The notes: generated by a model not told the origin, from the sequence alone. Positions 10,801-19,253 are shown, counted from the first letter of the stretch. The stretch is 64,000 nucleotides of DNA from Colwellia psychrerythraea (GCF_000764185.1 NZ_JQEC01000057.1:1-64000); one strand, 5' to 3'. Numbers and translations are program-made.

Positions 10801-11156
10801 TAACGTTTACCAGCGTGTGATACAAATGAAATACTCTCATCGTTGGTATCTGGGTTAGTACTACTCGCTTCAACAGCGCCGTCGCCCCACCAAGTTCCTG
10901 GATAAAGGCTTATATCAGCATCAGAGCCGGTAAAAGTACCACCAGAAGTAGTAATGGTTACATCGCTATTATCATAAGGAACATCGACATATAAGTAATG
11001 GCCATAATCGGTAATACAGTGCATTTCGTTAGCTGGAACTTCGCCTTGACGTGGCAATGTTTTTTCTCCACACATTTCTACAGCTTGCACATTGGCGATA
11101 TTCATCGACAATAATAGTGCGCTAGCAAGTAGCGACTTTTTAGGTAATATTTTCAT
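7815..11156 (-). CDS. Secreted M9-type collagenase with three pVHL-like repeats and a C-terminal dockerin
   Basis: Extracellular gluzincin metalloprotease related to Vibrio-type M9 collagenases. Order: signal peptide (1-25, cut near VQA); N-terminal pre-peptidase-C-like beta domain (about 28-137); Pro linker PEPPPP; M9 N-terminal helical region (about 150-430); catalytic domain with HEFTH at 575-579 and the expected third zinc ligand in the following AEGMAE (E602). Then come three tandem repeats (about 715-808, 826-924, 943-1040), each starting GSC and ending near NCxxxxV, resembling the pVHL beta domain. Residues 1053-1113 form a dockerin type I pair (DMDGDGDVDRND and DLNKDGIINSRD) ending in CTYNRC. 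It is the last of three co-oriented genes with the cohesin-like protein gene upstream. Collagen as substrate is inferred from the family only. Confidence 0.9.
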   Translation of the reverse strand: MKILPKKSLLASALLLSMNIANVQAVEMCGEKTLPRQGEVPANEMHCITDYGHYLYVDVPYDNSDVTITTSGGTFTGSDADISLYPGTWWGDGAVEASSTNPDTNDESISFVSHAGKRYFHIGGNIQQTSIIVNISGGDIPEPPPPMGDYIVYPSQITVDVPAALITSKAQYGASISEILASDYNGFKVIAGATIDPITDVAQAIHYLAGADDLADPDLNQLLYFLASYKYYSEQMTDSEAQALSTALLAVTQMTDFVSPAGSVIQEGYAYALTNLERYSGAAFYKDQLPHLLGLIQYYSLQSNPFSISNGGDTTMALMGAIASAAYYGDAPVKATYNEKMLDVLSVMRSFVFLGETSLDMRWSTEDDRKWIMPHSFNAMGKISTIATDEAKARFDSTILEAHGKVTGDISQETASIIVTKNYLDNAGRSCEAGDALFGSCIVPPKVEDILTVNHACTDNITIRAQATISPATLAQSCADMALQESEFHAFFDTAGIPVTGDLNEHIEVIAFASPEDYEKYAGEFFGISTDNGGMYLEGTPTAQGNQARFIAMQCPDSWLGGSCQYIDQIYNLRHEFTHYLDGRYIKAGSFGDFDYSVAWAEGMAEYMAMGKDHARTLNTLKGETIPPLYNIVFMDYEYDNLYQWGYFAMRYLGEQHKDDLNLIVAALQSGNNNAYVAKLKEVVLRTDSGFEAFVLANSEAVAPVAAEMPAADTIGSCNLLQQYPRYFDASKTNFTFTNTTNTPVSLFWVNSTTGEANFGKNYKTLNHGDTYTSASWTVGDRMMLSDNNMNCLGVAVMAENDNTFTIEADLVKDVIVEEIPELNQMGSCELAQPHLIMNESHEFTITNTSDTPVRLFRIDNTTGEIITTSGANDFTHGYGVLAPGASYNNDVWYGDRRLMVTDSNLNCLSIGVLNNAVSSFTVDEATVAKAATPEVIPAANVIGSCELKAPHLVGPFESDFSFVNNSDHTVRVYRVDNVTGELSESFGFTTLAKGDTYDSTSTWKWFGNRRAAITDESGNCAGVAVMTEEDTSNDYEITNVLFDVDVPDAVIGDMDGDGDVDRNDMRAFSLAIRRGETLPISFDLNKDGIINSRDVRLMRGICTYNRCSATPQ

Positions 11157-11372
11157 TGTGAGACCTGTTTCAATTTTTGTTGTTTTAATTGATTTTTAAT
11201 TGATTTATATGAATTTTATAGTTTTCAGGTAGGAGTATCTATGAACCGATAAAGCTGCCCAAACAACTTTTTCGGTTAATAAAATACATTCTATAGTGCT
11301 AAATTACATTGCATATTTAGCTGCTGATTTAAGTATTAATTCAGCGGTTTACTTCGCTATATATGTGATGAG

Positions 11373-11921
11373 TTACTTAGTTTTACGACGGCTGCTAACT
11401 AAAGCAAAACCAGCTAACATCATCATAAATGCAGCACTTGGCTCAGATACCGCAACAGCAGGGTTCACATTAACTGAACTTGCACCAGAAAAAGCGATAG
11501 TGTAATCATCAAATGTTGACGGGTTAAAGAAGTCAGTTATTGAGAAGTCCGTGAAACCTTCTGAATCAGCAATTAAATTAAAACTTGCTAAGACAAAGTT
11601 ACCTTCTGCCCATGATGCATCTGTAGCAAATTCGAAAAATACGCCATAATTTTCTACCATTGCTGATAATCCATTAAACATAGGATCATTATCAGCTAAA
11701 GTTAGCTCACTAGTTAATGATGAATCATCATAAGACATCACAGCGCTGTTAAAATTGAAATCAAATGAAAAGTAATCAGTTGCGTCAAAATCTTGTGCGT
11801 TAATAGTAACCAATACTGACTCGCCTACTGAAACTTCATCAGCTGAAAGGTCAATAGTTAATAAGCCTGCATTAGCATTAAAGCCGATCAGTAAAGTAAG
11901 CATAGCGATAAATTTTTTCAT
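11373..11921 (-). CDS. Cohesin-domain-like exported protein with PEP-CTERM-like sorting tail
   Basis: Small exported protein (182 residues). A signal peptide covers 1-18 (FNANA). Residues about 20-150 show the cohesin pattern: VSVGESVLVTI, then an aromatic-rich strand FDFNFNSAVMSYD, then a late FVLASFNLIA strand. Residues about 157-182 give SEPS, a hydrophobic helix (MMMLAGFALV) and SSRRKTK, the layout of a PEP-CTERM exosortase signal, with Ser in place of the first Pro. A good ribosome site (AAAGGA) precedes the ATG. It lies between two genes for dockerin-bearing proteases, so I infer a cell-surface anchor for them. No exosortase gene is in this window. The domain call rests on pattern only. 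Confidence 0.72.
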   Translation of the reverse strand: MKKFIAMLTLLIGFNANAGLLTIDLSADEVSVGESVLVTINAQDFDATDYFSFDFNFNSAVMSYDDSSLTSELTLADNDPMFNGLSAMVENYGVFFEFATDASWAEGNFVLASFNLIADSEGFTDFSITDFFNPSTFDDYTIAFSGASSVNVNPAVAVSEPSAAFMMMLAGFALVSSRRKTK

Positions 11922-11965
11922 GGTTTTTCCTTTATATTGTTTTAGTTTTGTTATTAATAATTTAT

Positions 11966-12012
11966 TTATTCGTTATTTTTAAAAGTAACCAGCCTTGCGA
12001 CTGGCTTCTTTT
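11966..12012 (-). terminator. Weak terminator-like hairpin after the M43 protease gene
   Basis: On the minus strand a short stem (CCAG/CTGG, 8-nt loop) is followed by a T-rich stretch, just downstream of the M43 stop and upstream of the cohesin-like gene. It is weak, so read-through from the protease into the cohesin-like gene is possible. Confidence 0.35.
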
Positions 12013-12037
12013 TATTTTTATAATGTTAATTTTGTAA

Positions 12038-15000
12038 TTACTGAGCCGGGCGACAACCCTGAGTATCAAAATCAACCACTATAGTTGCACCAGAGCTGGC
12101 ACCTGTAAGCTCAATATAGCTCCAGTAATCAAGGTCAGCATCTAGCTCAAGGTAGATACATGCTTGATTATTTGCGTCAGTAGAAGAGGCATCAAAACTG
12201 GCATTATTAAGATTTACCCAGCCGCTATTGCGATAATACAGTGATAAATTACCAGTACCGTGCGCAACAGTAATCGCGACACTGTTATGGTTATTTATTT
12301 CAGGAACAGAGAAGCTTTGACGGCTGTCATCTCCCAAACATGTAACACTGCCAGCTTCTAATGTGCCATCAGTAAACGCTGGCTGACTTGCACAGCTATC
12401 TACTAAAGCGCCGTAATTTACATTAAGGGCAATAGTATCAGTGGCGGTCATACCATCATTATCAGTTACCGTTAATACCACACTGTAACTACCCACTTGT
12501 TGATATTCATGACTAGGATTTGCTAGGTTACTGTTTGAACCGTCACCAAAATCCCATGAGTAGCTAACAATGCGTCCATAGTTATCATTTGAACCATTGC
12601 TACTAAAACTAATGCTTTGGAATTGCTCGACGTTGTCATTGCCAGTAGCAACTGCTGTTGGTGGTTCAGGTGGTGGTGCAATCGAAGAACAACGCTCATA
12701 TGAACAAACACTGCGCATTGCACGTACATCACGTGAGTTAACAACACCGTCACCATTAATATCAAAAGCAGGGTCTAGTTGTTCACCGCGACGTACTGCT
12801 AAAGATAAAGCGCGTATATCATCTCTATCAACATCCCCGTCACCATCCATATCACCGGCTGGGTTAATAATAACTGTCGCTGTTGCGCTAGATGTTGCAC
12901 CGTCGTTATCGGTAACCGTTAAGCTAATGTTGTATTGACCTGCTTGTGCGTAACTATGTTCAGGATTTTCTAAGTCACTAGTATTACCGTCACCTAAGTT
13001 CCACAAGTAGCTAACAATGTGACCATCTTCATCCATTGAACCTGCACTGCTTAGCAATAAGGCATTACCAGTAAAACCGGTATAACTTGCACCTGCTTGG
13101 GCAATTGGCAACTCGTTAGGCATTGAATGGTCAGCATCATCTCTGATGTCGTAATAAGCTTTGAAAGTGACATCACTGTAAGCATCAAAAGGGTCAATCA
13201 TGACATTAAATATGCCACCTTCAGTAAACTGACAGCTCTCTATTGCGCCAGGACCTTCCCAAGGACGACAAGTAAATGAGTCAATAGATACCGCTTTATT
13301 TTGACTAACGTGTAAATCAGGATCGCCACTTGAACCAGCAACAATTTCAATTACAACTAAAGATGCAGCCGTTGGTATGCTGAATTTATAAGTACGTGGT
13401 TCACTACCTTTAGCCGCAGATAAACCAATTTCTTCAGTTAAATATACTCGACTACAGCCGTCACATAAAACCGCATCGTTTGGATTATATAAAGTGATAT
13501 CAACCCTTGTATTAGTCGTACTACTCACGCCCATATCATCTGTAACCGTTAAACTCGCATTGTACTGGCCTAGTTGGTTATAAACATGAACTGGATTAAC
13601 TTCAGTGCTGCTTTCGCCATTACCAAAGTCCCAAAGGTAGCTAACGATACTGCCATCTACATCTGTTGAAGAATCACCTTTAAAGTGTACTTCATGATCA
13701 AGCATTGCTTGGTAAGTAGGCGCTGTGTTAGCGAAAGGTGGTTGGTTGCTGTCATCACTCGTTTCATAATAAACATGTAATTCACCATCCCAATATTCGG
13801 CAAATGGGTCGATTAATATATTAAAAGTTCCACCTTGGGCAAACTCACAATACTCAGCTAGTTTAGCCGCGCTAAATGGCGCACAGTCAGCTGCTTGAGT
13901 ATCAACCACTTTATTACGGCTAACATACATATCTGGATCGCCGCCATAAGCACCGGCAAAAACAATCACTACTTTCTCGGCGCTATCAGGGATAGTAAAC
14001 TGATACTCTTTCGGCGCTACACCTGCAGCAGACCATATGCCAGCTTGCTTAATTACGTGGTAACGTTTACTGCCTGCAGCCAATAAAGGATCTTCAACCG
14101 CTAAAACTTGTAAGTTAGCTTGATCATAAGCGCTAAAAGCATGCACTGTAGCGTGATATGAATCCGTTGTTTTTGGACCTAATACGCCAATAAACTCTGG
14201 TGTTGCTGCAGACAAAAATGAAATGTAGTCTGCCTGCCATGAACCATCAGCTAACTGGGTTGGGGCTTGGCCAGCAGATACATACATATCTGGGTCTTGG
14301 CTATAACCTGAAAGGTAGAATGCTAACGCTTCGGTGCCAGCAGGAGCATCTACAACAAAAGTATCTACCGCATCTTTTTCAGCTGATAAATTGTCAAAGC
14401 TGGCGATAACTTCACCTGTTGGACCATTATCAGTACCTGAAATACCATCCCATGGATGATCTGCATTGCTAGTGTAAGCAGTTAAACCGGTAGCAATTAG
14501 GTTGTCGTTTGACCAAAGAGTCGAACGTGCGTCACCATGCAAGGCTGCAGTCATACGAGCTACTTGGCCTTGAGTGAACATGGCATAGTTGCTGGTATAG
14601 TGCATGAAGTTCTCGGTATTGGTCGCTTGACCAAGACAGTTTTTCGAGTTTTCATACATGTCGGTTGATAAAGACATTTGTGGGGTATCACAACTTCTAT
14701 CGCCCGTTAAACCACAAAAAGTTTCGTTGGCTAATGAACAGCTATTACCAGCAAAAGTATGAGGTAAATTAAGCCAATGACCAAATTCATGAGTTAATAC
14801 CGAGCGGAAGTTTTCATCAGTATTGTCACCAACATACCAGCCGTTGTAAACCACACGAGAAGTATTGGCCTGAGTCATATTGATATCAGGATACCAAGCA
14901 ACGCCGGAGTTATTGGTTGAGCCATCATCATACAAGTCGTTCATAATATAAACGTTCATGTATTTAAAATTATCCCAAGCATCAGCTGAAATTTCAGCAT

Positions 15001-15712
15001 CTGCACCACTGCCATTACCGTAACCTGCTTGCTCACGGCCATAGCGCACAATACCTGTAGTATCAGCGCCAGTTGGAGATTTTTTTGCTAAGACAAACTC
15101 AACATTTAAGTTGTCACGAATAGCTTGAAACTGCGGAGCAATAGGACCATCTTGAGTATTGGTTCCTTGAAAATCCTCATTCAAGCGTTGCAGAGCATCA
15201 ACTATTTTAGCGTCGGTTAAACAGCTTTGTGTCGCATCATCACAGGTGAACATCTCACCATAAACATGAAAAACTACCGGAACATAATAACGTCCAGCAA
15301 CACCGTTGTCGGCTACACCCGCATTGGCAGCGAAGGTGCTGCTTTTACTCATACGACTGGTTGAAAATGATTTTATTGATTTTGCTGCAAACAAAGTTCT
15401 TTGCTTAAGTTCTTTGTTTAACTTTTTTTGTAATTTATCCCAGTCTTGACCGTTTTCGTCTATGGCACAAACTTGGTTTGCAGCATTCAAGCGAGACGGA
15501 TTAGCATTTCGACTTTTTAGTAGACTTTTTGCTAAGGTATTTCCCTTAACCGTTGTTTTTTGTGTTGCAGATGTCGACTGTTTGCTTGTTTTAACTTTTA
15601 ATTCTTTAGCTAAACCATTATTAGGCGTTTGCTTTCCCGCTACAGCAGTTAACGATGCACATAACATCATTAACATAGACAGACTCATGACTTTATTGTT
15701 GATGAGACTCAT
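12038..15712 (-). CDS. Secreted M43-type metalloprotease with PPC-like, PKD and internal dockerin modules
   Basis: Very large exported metzincin (1224 residues). Signal peptide 1-26; propeptide-like Lys/Ser-rich region to about 135; M43 (pappalysin/cytophagalysin) catalytic domain about 140-395 with HEFGHWLNLPH (308-318) and a Met-turn in NFMHYT (370). Then PPC-like beta domains (about 436-540, 552-650, 755-856; DPDMYVS and DPDLHVS signatures), PKD domains (about 662-740, 868-950, 1018-1098; WDFGDG/WNLGDG), and a last PPC-like domain (about 1104-1220). A dockerin (953-1010; DMDGDGDVDRDD and DINGDGVVNSRD, then CSYERC) sits between the second and third PKD domains. Start supported by AAGGA six bases upstream. 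First gene of the protease/cohesin trio. Confidence 0.9.
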   Translation of the reverse strand: MSLINNKVMSLSMLMMLCASLTAVAGKQTPNNGLAKELKVKTSKQSTSATQKTTVKGNTLAKSLLKSRNANPSRLNAANQVCAIDENGQDWDKLQKKLNKELKQRTLFAAKSIKSFSTSRMSKSSTFAANAGVADNGVAGRYYVPVVFHVYGEMFTCDDATQSCLTDAKIVDALQRLNEDFQGTNTQDGPIAPQFQAIRDNLNVEFVLAKKSPTGADTTGIVRYGREQAGYGNGSGADAEISADAWDNFKYMNVYIMNDLYDDGSTNNSGVAWYPDINMTQANTSRVVYNGWYVGDNTDENFRSVLTHEFGHWLNLPHTFAGNSCSLANETFCGLTGDRSCDTPQMSLSTDMYENSKNCLGQATNTENFMHYTSNYAMFTQGQVARMTAALHGDARSTLWSNDNLIATGLTAYTSNADHPWDGISGTDNGPTGEVIASFDNLSAEKDAVDTFVVDAPAGTEALAFYLSGYSQDPDMYVSAGQAPTQLADGSWQADYISFLSAATPEFIGVLGPKTTDSYHATVHAFSAYDQANLQVLAVEDPLLAAGSKRYHVIKQAGIWSAAGVAPKEYQFTIPDSAEKVVIVFAGAYGGDPDMYVSRNKVVDTQAADCAPFSAAKLAEYCEFAQGGTFNILIDPFAEYWDGELHVYYETSDDSNQPPFANTAPTYQAMLDHEVHFKGDSSTDVDGSIVSYLWDFGNGESSTEVNPVHVYNQLGQYNASLTVTDDMGVSSTTNTRVDITLYNPNDAVLCDGCSRVYLTEEIGLSAAKGSEPRTYKFSIPTAASLVVIEIVAGSSGDPDLHVSQNKAVSIDSFTCRPWEGPGAIESCQFTEGGIFNVMIDPFDAYSDVTFKAYYDIRDDADHSMPNELPIAQAGASYTGFTGNALLLSSAGSMDEDGHIVSYLWNLGDGNTSDLENPEHSYAQAGQYNISLTVTDNDGATSSATATVIINPAGDMDGDGDVDRDDIRALSLAVRRGEQLDPAFDINGDGVVNSRDVRAMRSVCSYERCSSIAPPPEPPTAVATGNDNVEQFQSISFSSNGSNDNYGRIVSYSWDFGDGSNSNLANPSHEYQQVGSYSVVLTVTDNDGMTATDTIALNVNYGALVDSCASQPAFTDGTLEAGSVTCLGDDSRQSFSVPEINNHNSVAITVAHGTGNLSLYYRNSGWVNLNNASFDASSTDANNQACIYLELDADLDYWSYIELTGASSGATIVVDFDTQGCRPAQ

Positions 15713-16187
15713 TTTCTATCCTTGGTTATTATTATATTTTTTGTTTGATAGCCAGCTACTTATCTTATCCGTAAGTTGAGAATTCACTATAAAAGTATTG
15801 GATATCAATGATTTGTTGTTTTTGTTTTTGAACTAGCTACAAAAAAAGGTCTGAAAAACCTATGGTTATAAATTAAGCGAACTTTGTAGCGAAAAACATC
15901 ATAAACAATAATCAATATATTGTATATCTTATATTTTCTATTTGTATGACAAATGAGGTGTTTTAATGATGGACAAAGAATACTCAGTAAAAATTAATAG
16001 CCAATGTATTCAGGGAGTAGCGAGCAGAACATAAACAAAAACAAAGCAGTTTAAACATGTAAAACGGTGAATAGATCAATATGTTCTATTAATAGTGTTA
16101 AAAGTTGTAACTAATGGTGTAATGGACTTGTATCAATGTACTAAATAGTAACGATTATTATTCCTACTTAGTTTACGTGTTTTTAAC
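15713..16187. other. Intergenic region upstream of the M43 protease gene
   Basis: 475 bases without a convincing gene, separating the divergent M43 protease gene from the receptor pseudogene. It holds an 8-bp inverted repeat GCTACAAA/TTTGTAGC (15836-15843 and 15883-15890) enclosing a smaller AGGT/ACCT repeat, on the 5' side of the protease gene. A tiny frame of 22 codons at 15966 has a plausible ribosome site but no recognisable product. Upstream of the pseudogene, AACGATTATTATTCC at about 16150 loosely resembles half a Fur box. Confidence 0.4.
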
Positions 16188-17118
16188 ATGAATTTATCCA
16201 TTGTAAACCTTGCTGTTACTGCAGCATTAACTGCGGCTTTCGCTGTCACACCTGTTTTCTCGCAACCCTCTCAGCAGACTTCACCAGAATCTGACAATAT
16301 TGAAAAATTATTATCACAACTTCTCCTTTTGCACAGGAACTGTCTGACACTGCAAACTCGGTTTTTATCGTTTCTCAAGAAGATTTAGCCTTACAAAAAG
16401 CTGTGGCCCGTAATTTAAGCGAAGTTATTTCTAATTTAGTGCCGGGCTTTTCGCCAAGTACAGAACCCATGTCGACTTTTGGACAAAACTTCCGTGGTGG
16501 CAAAGCGATTGTCATGATTGACGGGGTTTAAATTTCAACGACCTTGCGTGCCGGCGGTCGTGATTTACAGTCAATTTCAGTTGATACTATCGAAAGCATC
16601 GAAGTCATTAAAGGTGCTAGTGCTATGTACGGTTATGGTGAAGCGGGCGCTATCATCAATGTCATTACCAAAAAATCGACTGCCAATGTAGAAATGCAAA
16701 CTACTATGGGCGCAGAAGCCTTTGTTAGTGAGTTATCTGATACCGGTTAGAGTTTCTCACAAACGGTTTCGGGAACTAGCGAGTCTGATGTTGGCTTTAT
16801 GCTAATTATCAATTTAATGAAATTGCCGCATTACGTCTTCAAGCAAACTAAGTTGGCGATTGTGAAAAAAATGTAGCTGAAGGGCCTGAAGGTTATAGTT
16901 TCTACGAGTCACCCTCTGATGGTTATACTTTGGTTGAATCAACCTCTACCTTTAATACTGAATTTGGTCGTATAACTTTTGATGTAGACAACTTGCTCAA
17001 TGAAGAATATCAACCACTGGTTTTACAAATGAATAAGGAAGTGGTTTGGGAAAAGTATCGTAATCAATTCTTCGGCTCCGGTCGTAGAGTTGCGGTTGAA
17101 TACAGCATTAGCTACTAG
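16188..17118 (+). pseudogene. TonB-dependent (siderophore-type) receptor, decayed
   Basis: Remnant of an outer-membrane TonB-dependent receptor. Pieces in order: a signal-peptide-like start (frame from 16188), a frameshift near 16320, plug-domain sequence (SEVISNLVPGFSP, then QNFRGG), an in-frame TAA at 16529-16531 right after VMIDGV, then the continuing plug (IESIEVIKGASAMYGYGEAGAIIN, in parts), another stop at 16748, and finally the C-terminal barrel strands with DNLLNEEY and the typical aromatic end in another frame. Total length is about 0.9 kb against about 2 kb for intact receptors, so most of the barrel is deleted. The TonB box and function are lost. Confidence 0.88.
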
Positions 17119-17185
17119 GGTTTACTTAAAAATAAGTGAGTTAGCGAATATTTAACTTAGTTCAATCTGTTGATAAATCATAGGG

Positions 17186-17219
17186 CTTAAGGTTAATTGA
17201 CCTAAAGTCTTTTTTATTA
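17186..17219 (+). terminator. Rho-independent terminator after the receptor pseudogene
   Basis: An 8-bp stem with one mismatch (CTTAAGGT / ACCTAAAG, 6-nt loop) followed by TCTTTTTTATT on the plus strand. Confidence 0.6.
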
Positions 17220-17291
17220 GCTTTCATCAGGTAGAATAGCGCCTAATCACCAAGTTAACTCACCTTCTTACTTACTCGAGTACCCTAGTAA

Positions 17292-18167
17292 ATGTTCACT
17301 ACCATTAAAAATTCACTGCCAATGAGCGTTTGGTATATGTTGATCTCGGCTTTGGGTTTTGCCCTAATGGCAGCTTGTGTGAAAGAGGTTAGTGGTTTAG
17401 GTATACCGGTATTGGAAATTGTTGCCGCTCGGGCCATAGTGTCAGGCATTATTAGTTATGCAGACATTAAGCGTAAAAAAATTTCCATCTGGGGGCATAA
17501 TAAAATCCTGCTGATAGCGCGCGGTACTGTTGGTTCTTTTGCATTGATGTTTGTTTATTATGCGGTAACAACACTACCTTTAGCTGAAGCAACGGTATTA
17601 CAATATCTGCACCCAGTATTTACCGCAGTGTTAGCATTGTTCTTTTTAAAAGAAGTAATACAGCGTTCAACTATCGCCTGTATTGTTATTAGCTTAATTG
17701 GCCTCTTTATTATTATTCAACCGAATCTGCAACTAGATAGCCATGTACATTATCCCTGGTTAAGTATTGGCGCTGGCGTATTGGGCGCATTTGGTAGTGC
17801 GGTTGCTTATATCATTATTAAAAAACTAACTAAAACCGATGATAGCTCAGTTATTATTTTTTATTTCCCACTGGTTGCCTTGCCCATTTCCATGATAATG
17901 CTGGGCAGTGATTTTGTAGTGCCAAGTTTAGCGGCGACAGGCTTGTTGATATTAATTGGCATTTTCACCCAAGTAGGTCAAGTAGGTTTGACCAAAGCAC
18001 TCAATAGCGCTGATGCCAGTAAAGCGACAGCATACTCGTATGTACAAGTGTTATTCTCGGTCTTTATTGGTTGGGCGTATTTTAGTGAAGTACCGGTATT
18101 GACTACCATTATTGGTGGTAGTTTTATTATGGTAGGCGCGTTAGTAAATGTGCTTTGGAAGCGCTAG
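17292..18167 (+). CDS. EamA-family (DMT superfamily) inner-membrane transporter
   Basis: Ten-helix drug/metabolite transporter-type permease of 291 residues. Two EamA repeats are visible, each ending in the conserved E-containing helix (PLAEATVLQYLHPVFTA in the first; KATAYSYVQVLFSVFIGW with SEVP in the second). The substrate cannot be told from sequence; relatives export amino acids or metabolites. Start at 17292 lacks a clear ribosome site; Met11 (17322) is an alternative. It is a single gene, convergent with a small membrane protein gene. Confidence 0.87.
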   Translation: MFTTIKNSLPMSVWYMLISALGFALMAACVKEVSGLGIPVLEIVAARAIVSGIISYADIKRKKISIWGHNKILLIARGTVGSFALMFVYYAVTTLPLAEATVLQYLHPVFTAVLALFFLKEVIQRSTIACIVISLIGLFIIIQPNLQLDSHVHYPWLSIGAGVLGAFGSAVAYIIIKKLTKTDDSSVIIFYFPLVALPISMIMLGSDFVVPSLAATGLLILIGIFTQVGQVGLTKALNSADASKATAYSYVQVLFSVFIGWAYFSEVPVLTTIIGGSFIMVGALVNVLWKR

Positions 18168-18234
18168 TTTCTGGGGAGATAAGTACGAACATAACCTTAG
18201 GCGTTGAAGTTCACTTATTTAAAACATTTCCTGG

Positions 18235-18450
18235 TTATTGTTTACTTATAAAAATAGCTTTGATTTTTAGCCAGGCTTCTTTGCCTAATAAGGCGATTGC
18301 GAGCAGAAATAACACCTCACCAGAAATGACCAATACAGTTGTGGCGGTAGCCATTTCACTTGCAGAAATATCCATAAAAGGTAAGGTTGCAATAACGGCC
18401 CAAACCAGAAAGGATAAAACTAAAAACACATAGCCAATTAGCTTTTTCAC
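18235..18450 (-). CDS. Small two-helix membrane protein, transporter-suffix-domain-like
   Basis: 71-residue inner-membrane protein with two hydrophobic helices (about 5-24 and 38-58) and a basic, Lys-rich tail (LGKEAWLKIKAIF). This matches the short proteins usually labelled transporter suffix domain-containing protein; function unknown. GTG start at 18450, preceded by AAAGAGTG. It lies downstream of the flavin reductase gene, but a terminator stands between them. Confidence 0.72.
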   Translation of the reverse strand: MKKLIGYVFLVLSFLVWAVIATLPFMDISASEMATATTVLVISGEVLFLLAIALLGKEAWLKIKAIFISKQ

Positions 18451-18477
18451 ATTACACTCTTTATAATTGTTTGCTGT

Positions 18478-18502
18478 AAAAAAGTGCTTTACACACTTTT
18501 TT
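18478..18502 (-). terminator. Rho-independent terminator of the NAD(P)H-dependent reductase gene
   Basis: AAAAAAGTG / CACTTTTTT stem with a 7-nt loop, just after the reductase stop codon (minus-strand reading gives the U-tract). Confidence 0.75.
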
Positions 18503-18525
18503 ATTATCTTATTTTCTGTAATCAG

Positions 18526-19188
18526 CTACTGGCCAAATGGATGCACTTTCGATAGCTCAACTAACTCTTCTCGCACACTAGATAATTGCTTGGCGTAAAT
18601 AGTTAAGCTCTTTAAACCAACCAGTAAACGTGATTGTACCTGCGAGAACCTACTATGCAATTGTGGCGCCCAATCTTGCGTTAAAAAATCATCAACATTT
18701 TGAATGATGGCATGTAAGGGCAACCAAGTAAGGTGGCTGTTTTTTGCCGCATAACCCTTTAATAACGAAATAGGATTACTACCACCGCCAGAAGCTGAAA
18801 CTCCTACGGCAAAAGCAGGTTTGTGGCCTAGTGGTAAACCATTGGCAGAGCCATTAGCGGTTAACAGTAATAGGTTTACTAGGGCAGGGGGGATCATACC
18901 GCCCCATTCAGGTGCTATAAATACCACAGCATCACAAGCATATAACTGACTTAAAACTTCATCTTTATTATTGGCTAAGGCAGTAGCGTCATCTTTACCT
19001 GAATCCTTTCTAACGGTATCGTCTTTAGCAATGCCATAATGATCTAATAAGAAAGGGTATCGTGATAAATCGAGTATTGTTGAGTCAATTTCTTGTATGT
19101 CATTCAATATGTTAGTTTGTAGATATTGTGCTACAGCAAAGCTTTTTGAGTTGTCTCTTTGGCTACCACTGACCAGTAGAATATTCAA
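18526..19188 (-). CDS. NADPH-dependent FMN reductase-family flavoprotein
   Basis: Flavodoxin-fold oxidoreductase of about 220 residues. The N-terminal strand and phosphate-binding loop LLVSGSQRDNSKS and the later APEWGGMIPPALVNLLL segment are typical of the NADPH-dependent FMN reductase family (PF03358), which reduce quinones, azo dyes or flavin. I chose the TTG at 19188 because GGAG stands seven bases upstream; the frame is open from a TTG at 19200, which overlaps that ribosome site. Substrate unknown. It is followed by its own terminator. Confidence 0.8.
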   Translation of the reverse strand: MNILLVSGSQRDNSKSFAVAQYLQTNILNDIQEIDSTILDLSRYPFLLDHYGIAKDDTVRKDSGKDDATALANNKDEVLSQLYACDAVVFIAPEWGGMIPPALVNLLLLTANGSANGLPLGHKPAFAVGVSASGGGSNPISLLKGYAAKNSHLTWLPLHAIIQNVDDFLTQDWAPQLHSRFSQVQSRLLVGLKSLTIYAKQLSSVREELVELSKVHPFGQ

Positions 19189-19253
19189 TTTATTCTCCAA
19201 TATGTATAACGGCTGAACAGTTACATAATTTACTTATGTGCGCAGGGTAGCAT

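Noticed and set aside
11296..11505. 69-codon plus-strand frame over the end of the cohesin-like gene
   Set aside because: It lies mostly antisense to a better-supported gene with a ribosome site and signal peptide; its own sequence has no protein-like pattern.
12523..12938. Frames on both strands across the dockerin of the M43 protease
   Set aside because: They are shadows produced by the repetitive Asp/Gly coding of the dockerin and PKD domains.
15966..16034. 22-codon frame with a plausible ribosome site
   Set aside because: No similarity to any known leader and no gene directly downstream in the same direction that is intact.
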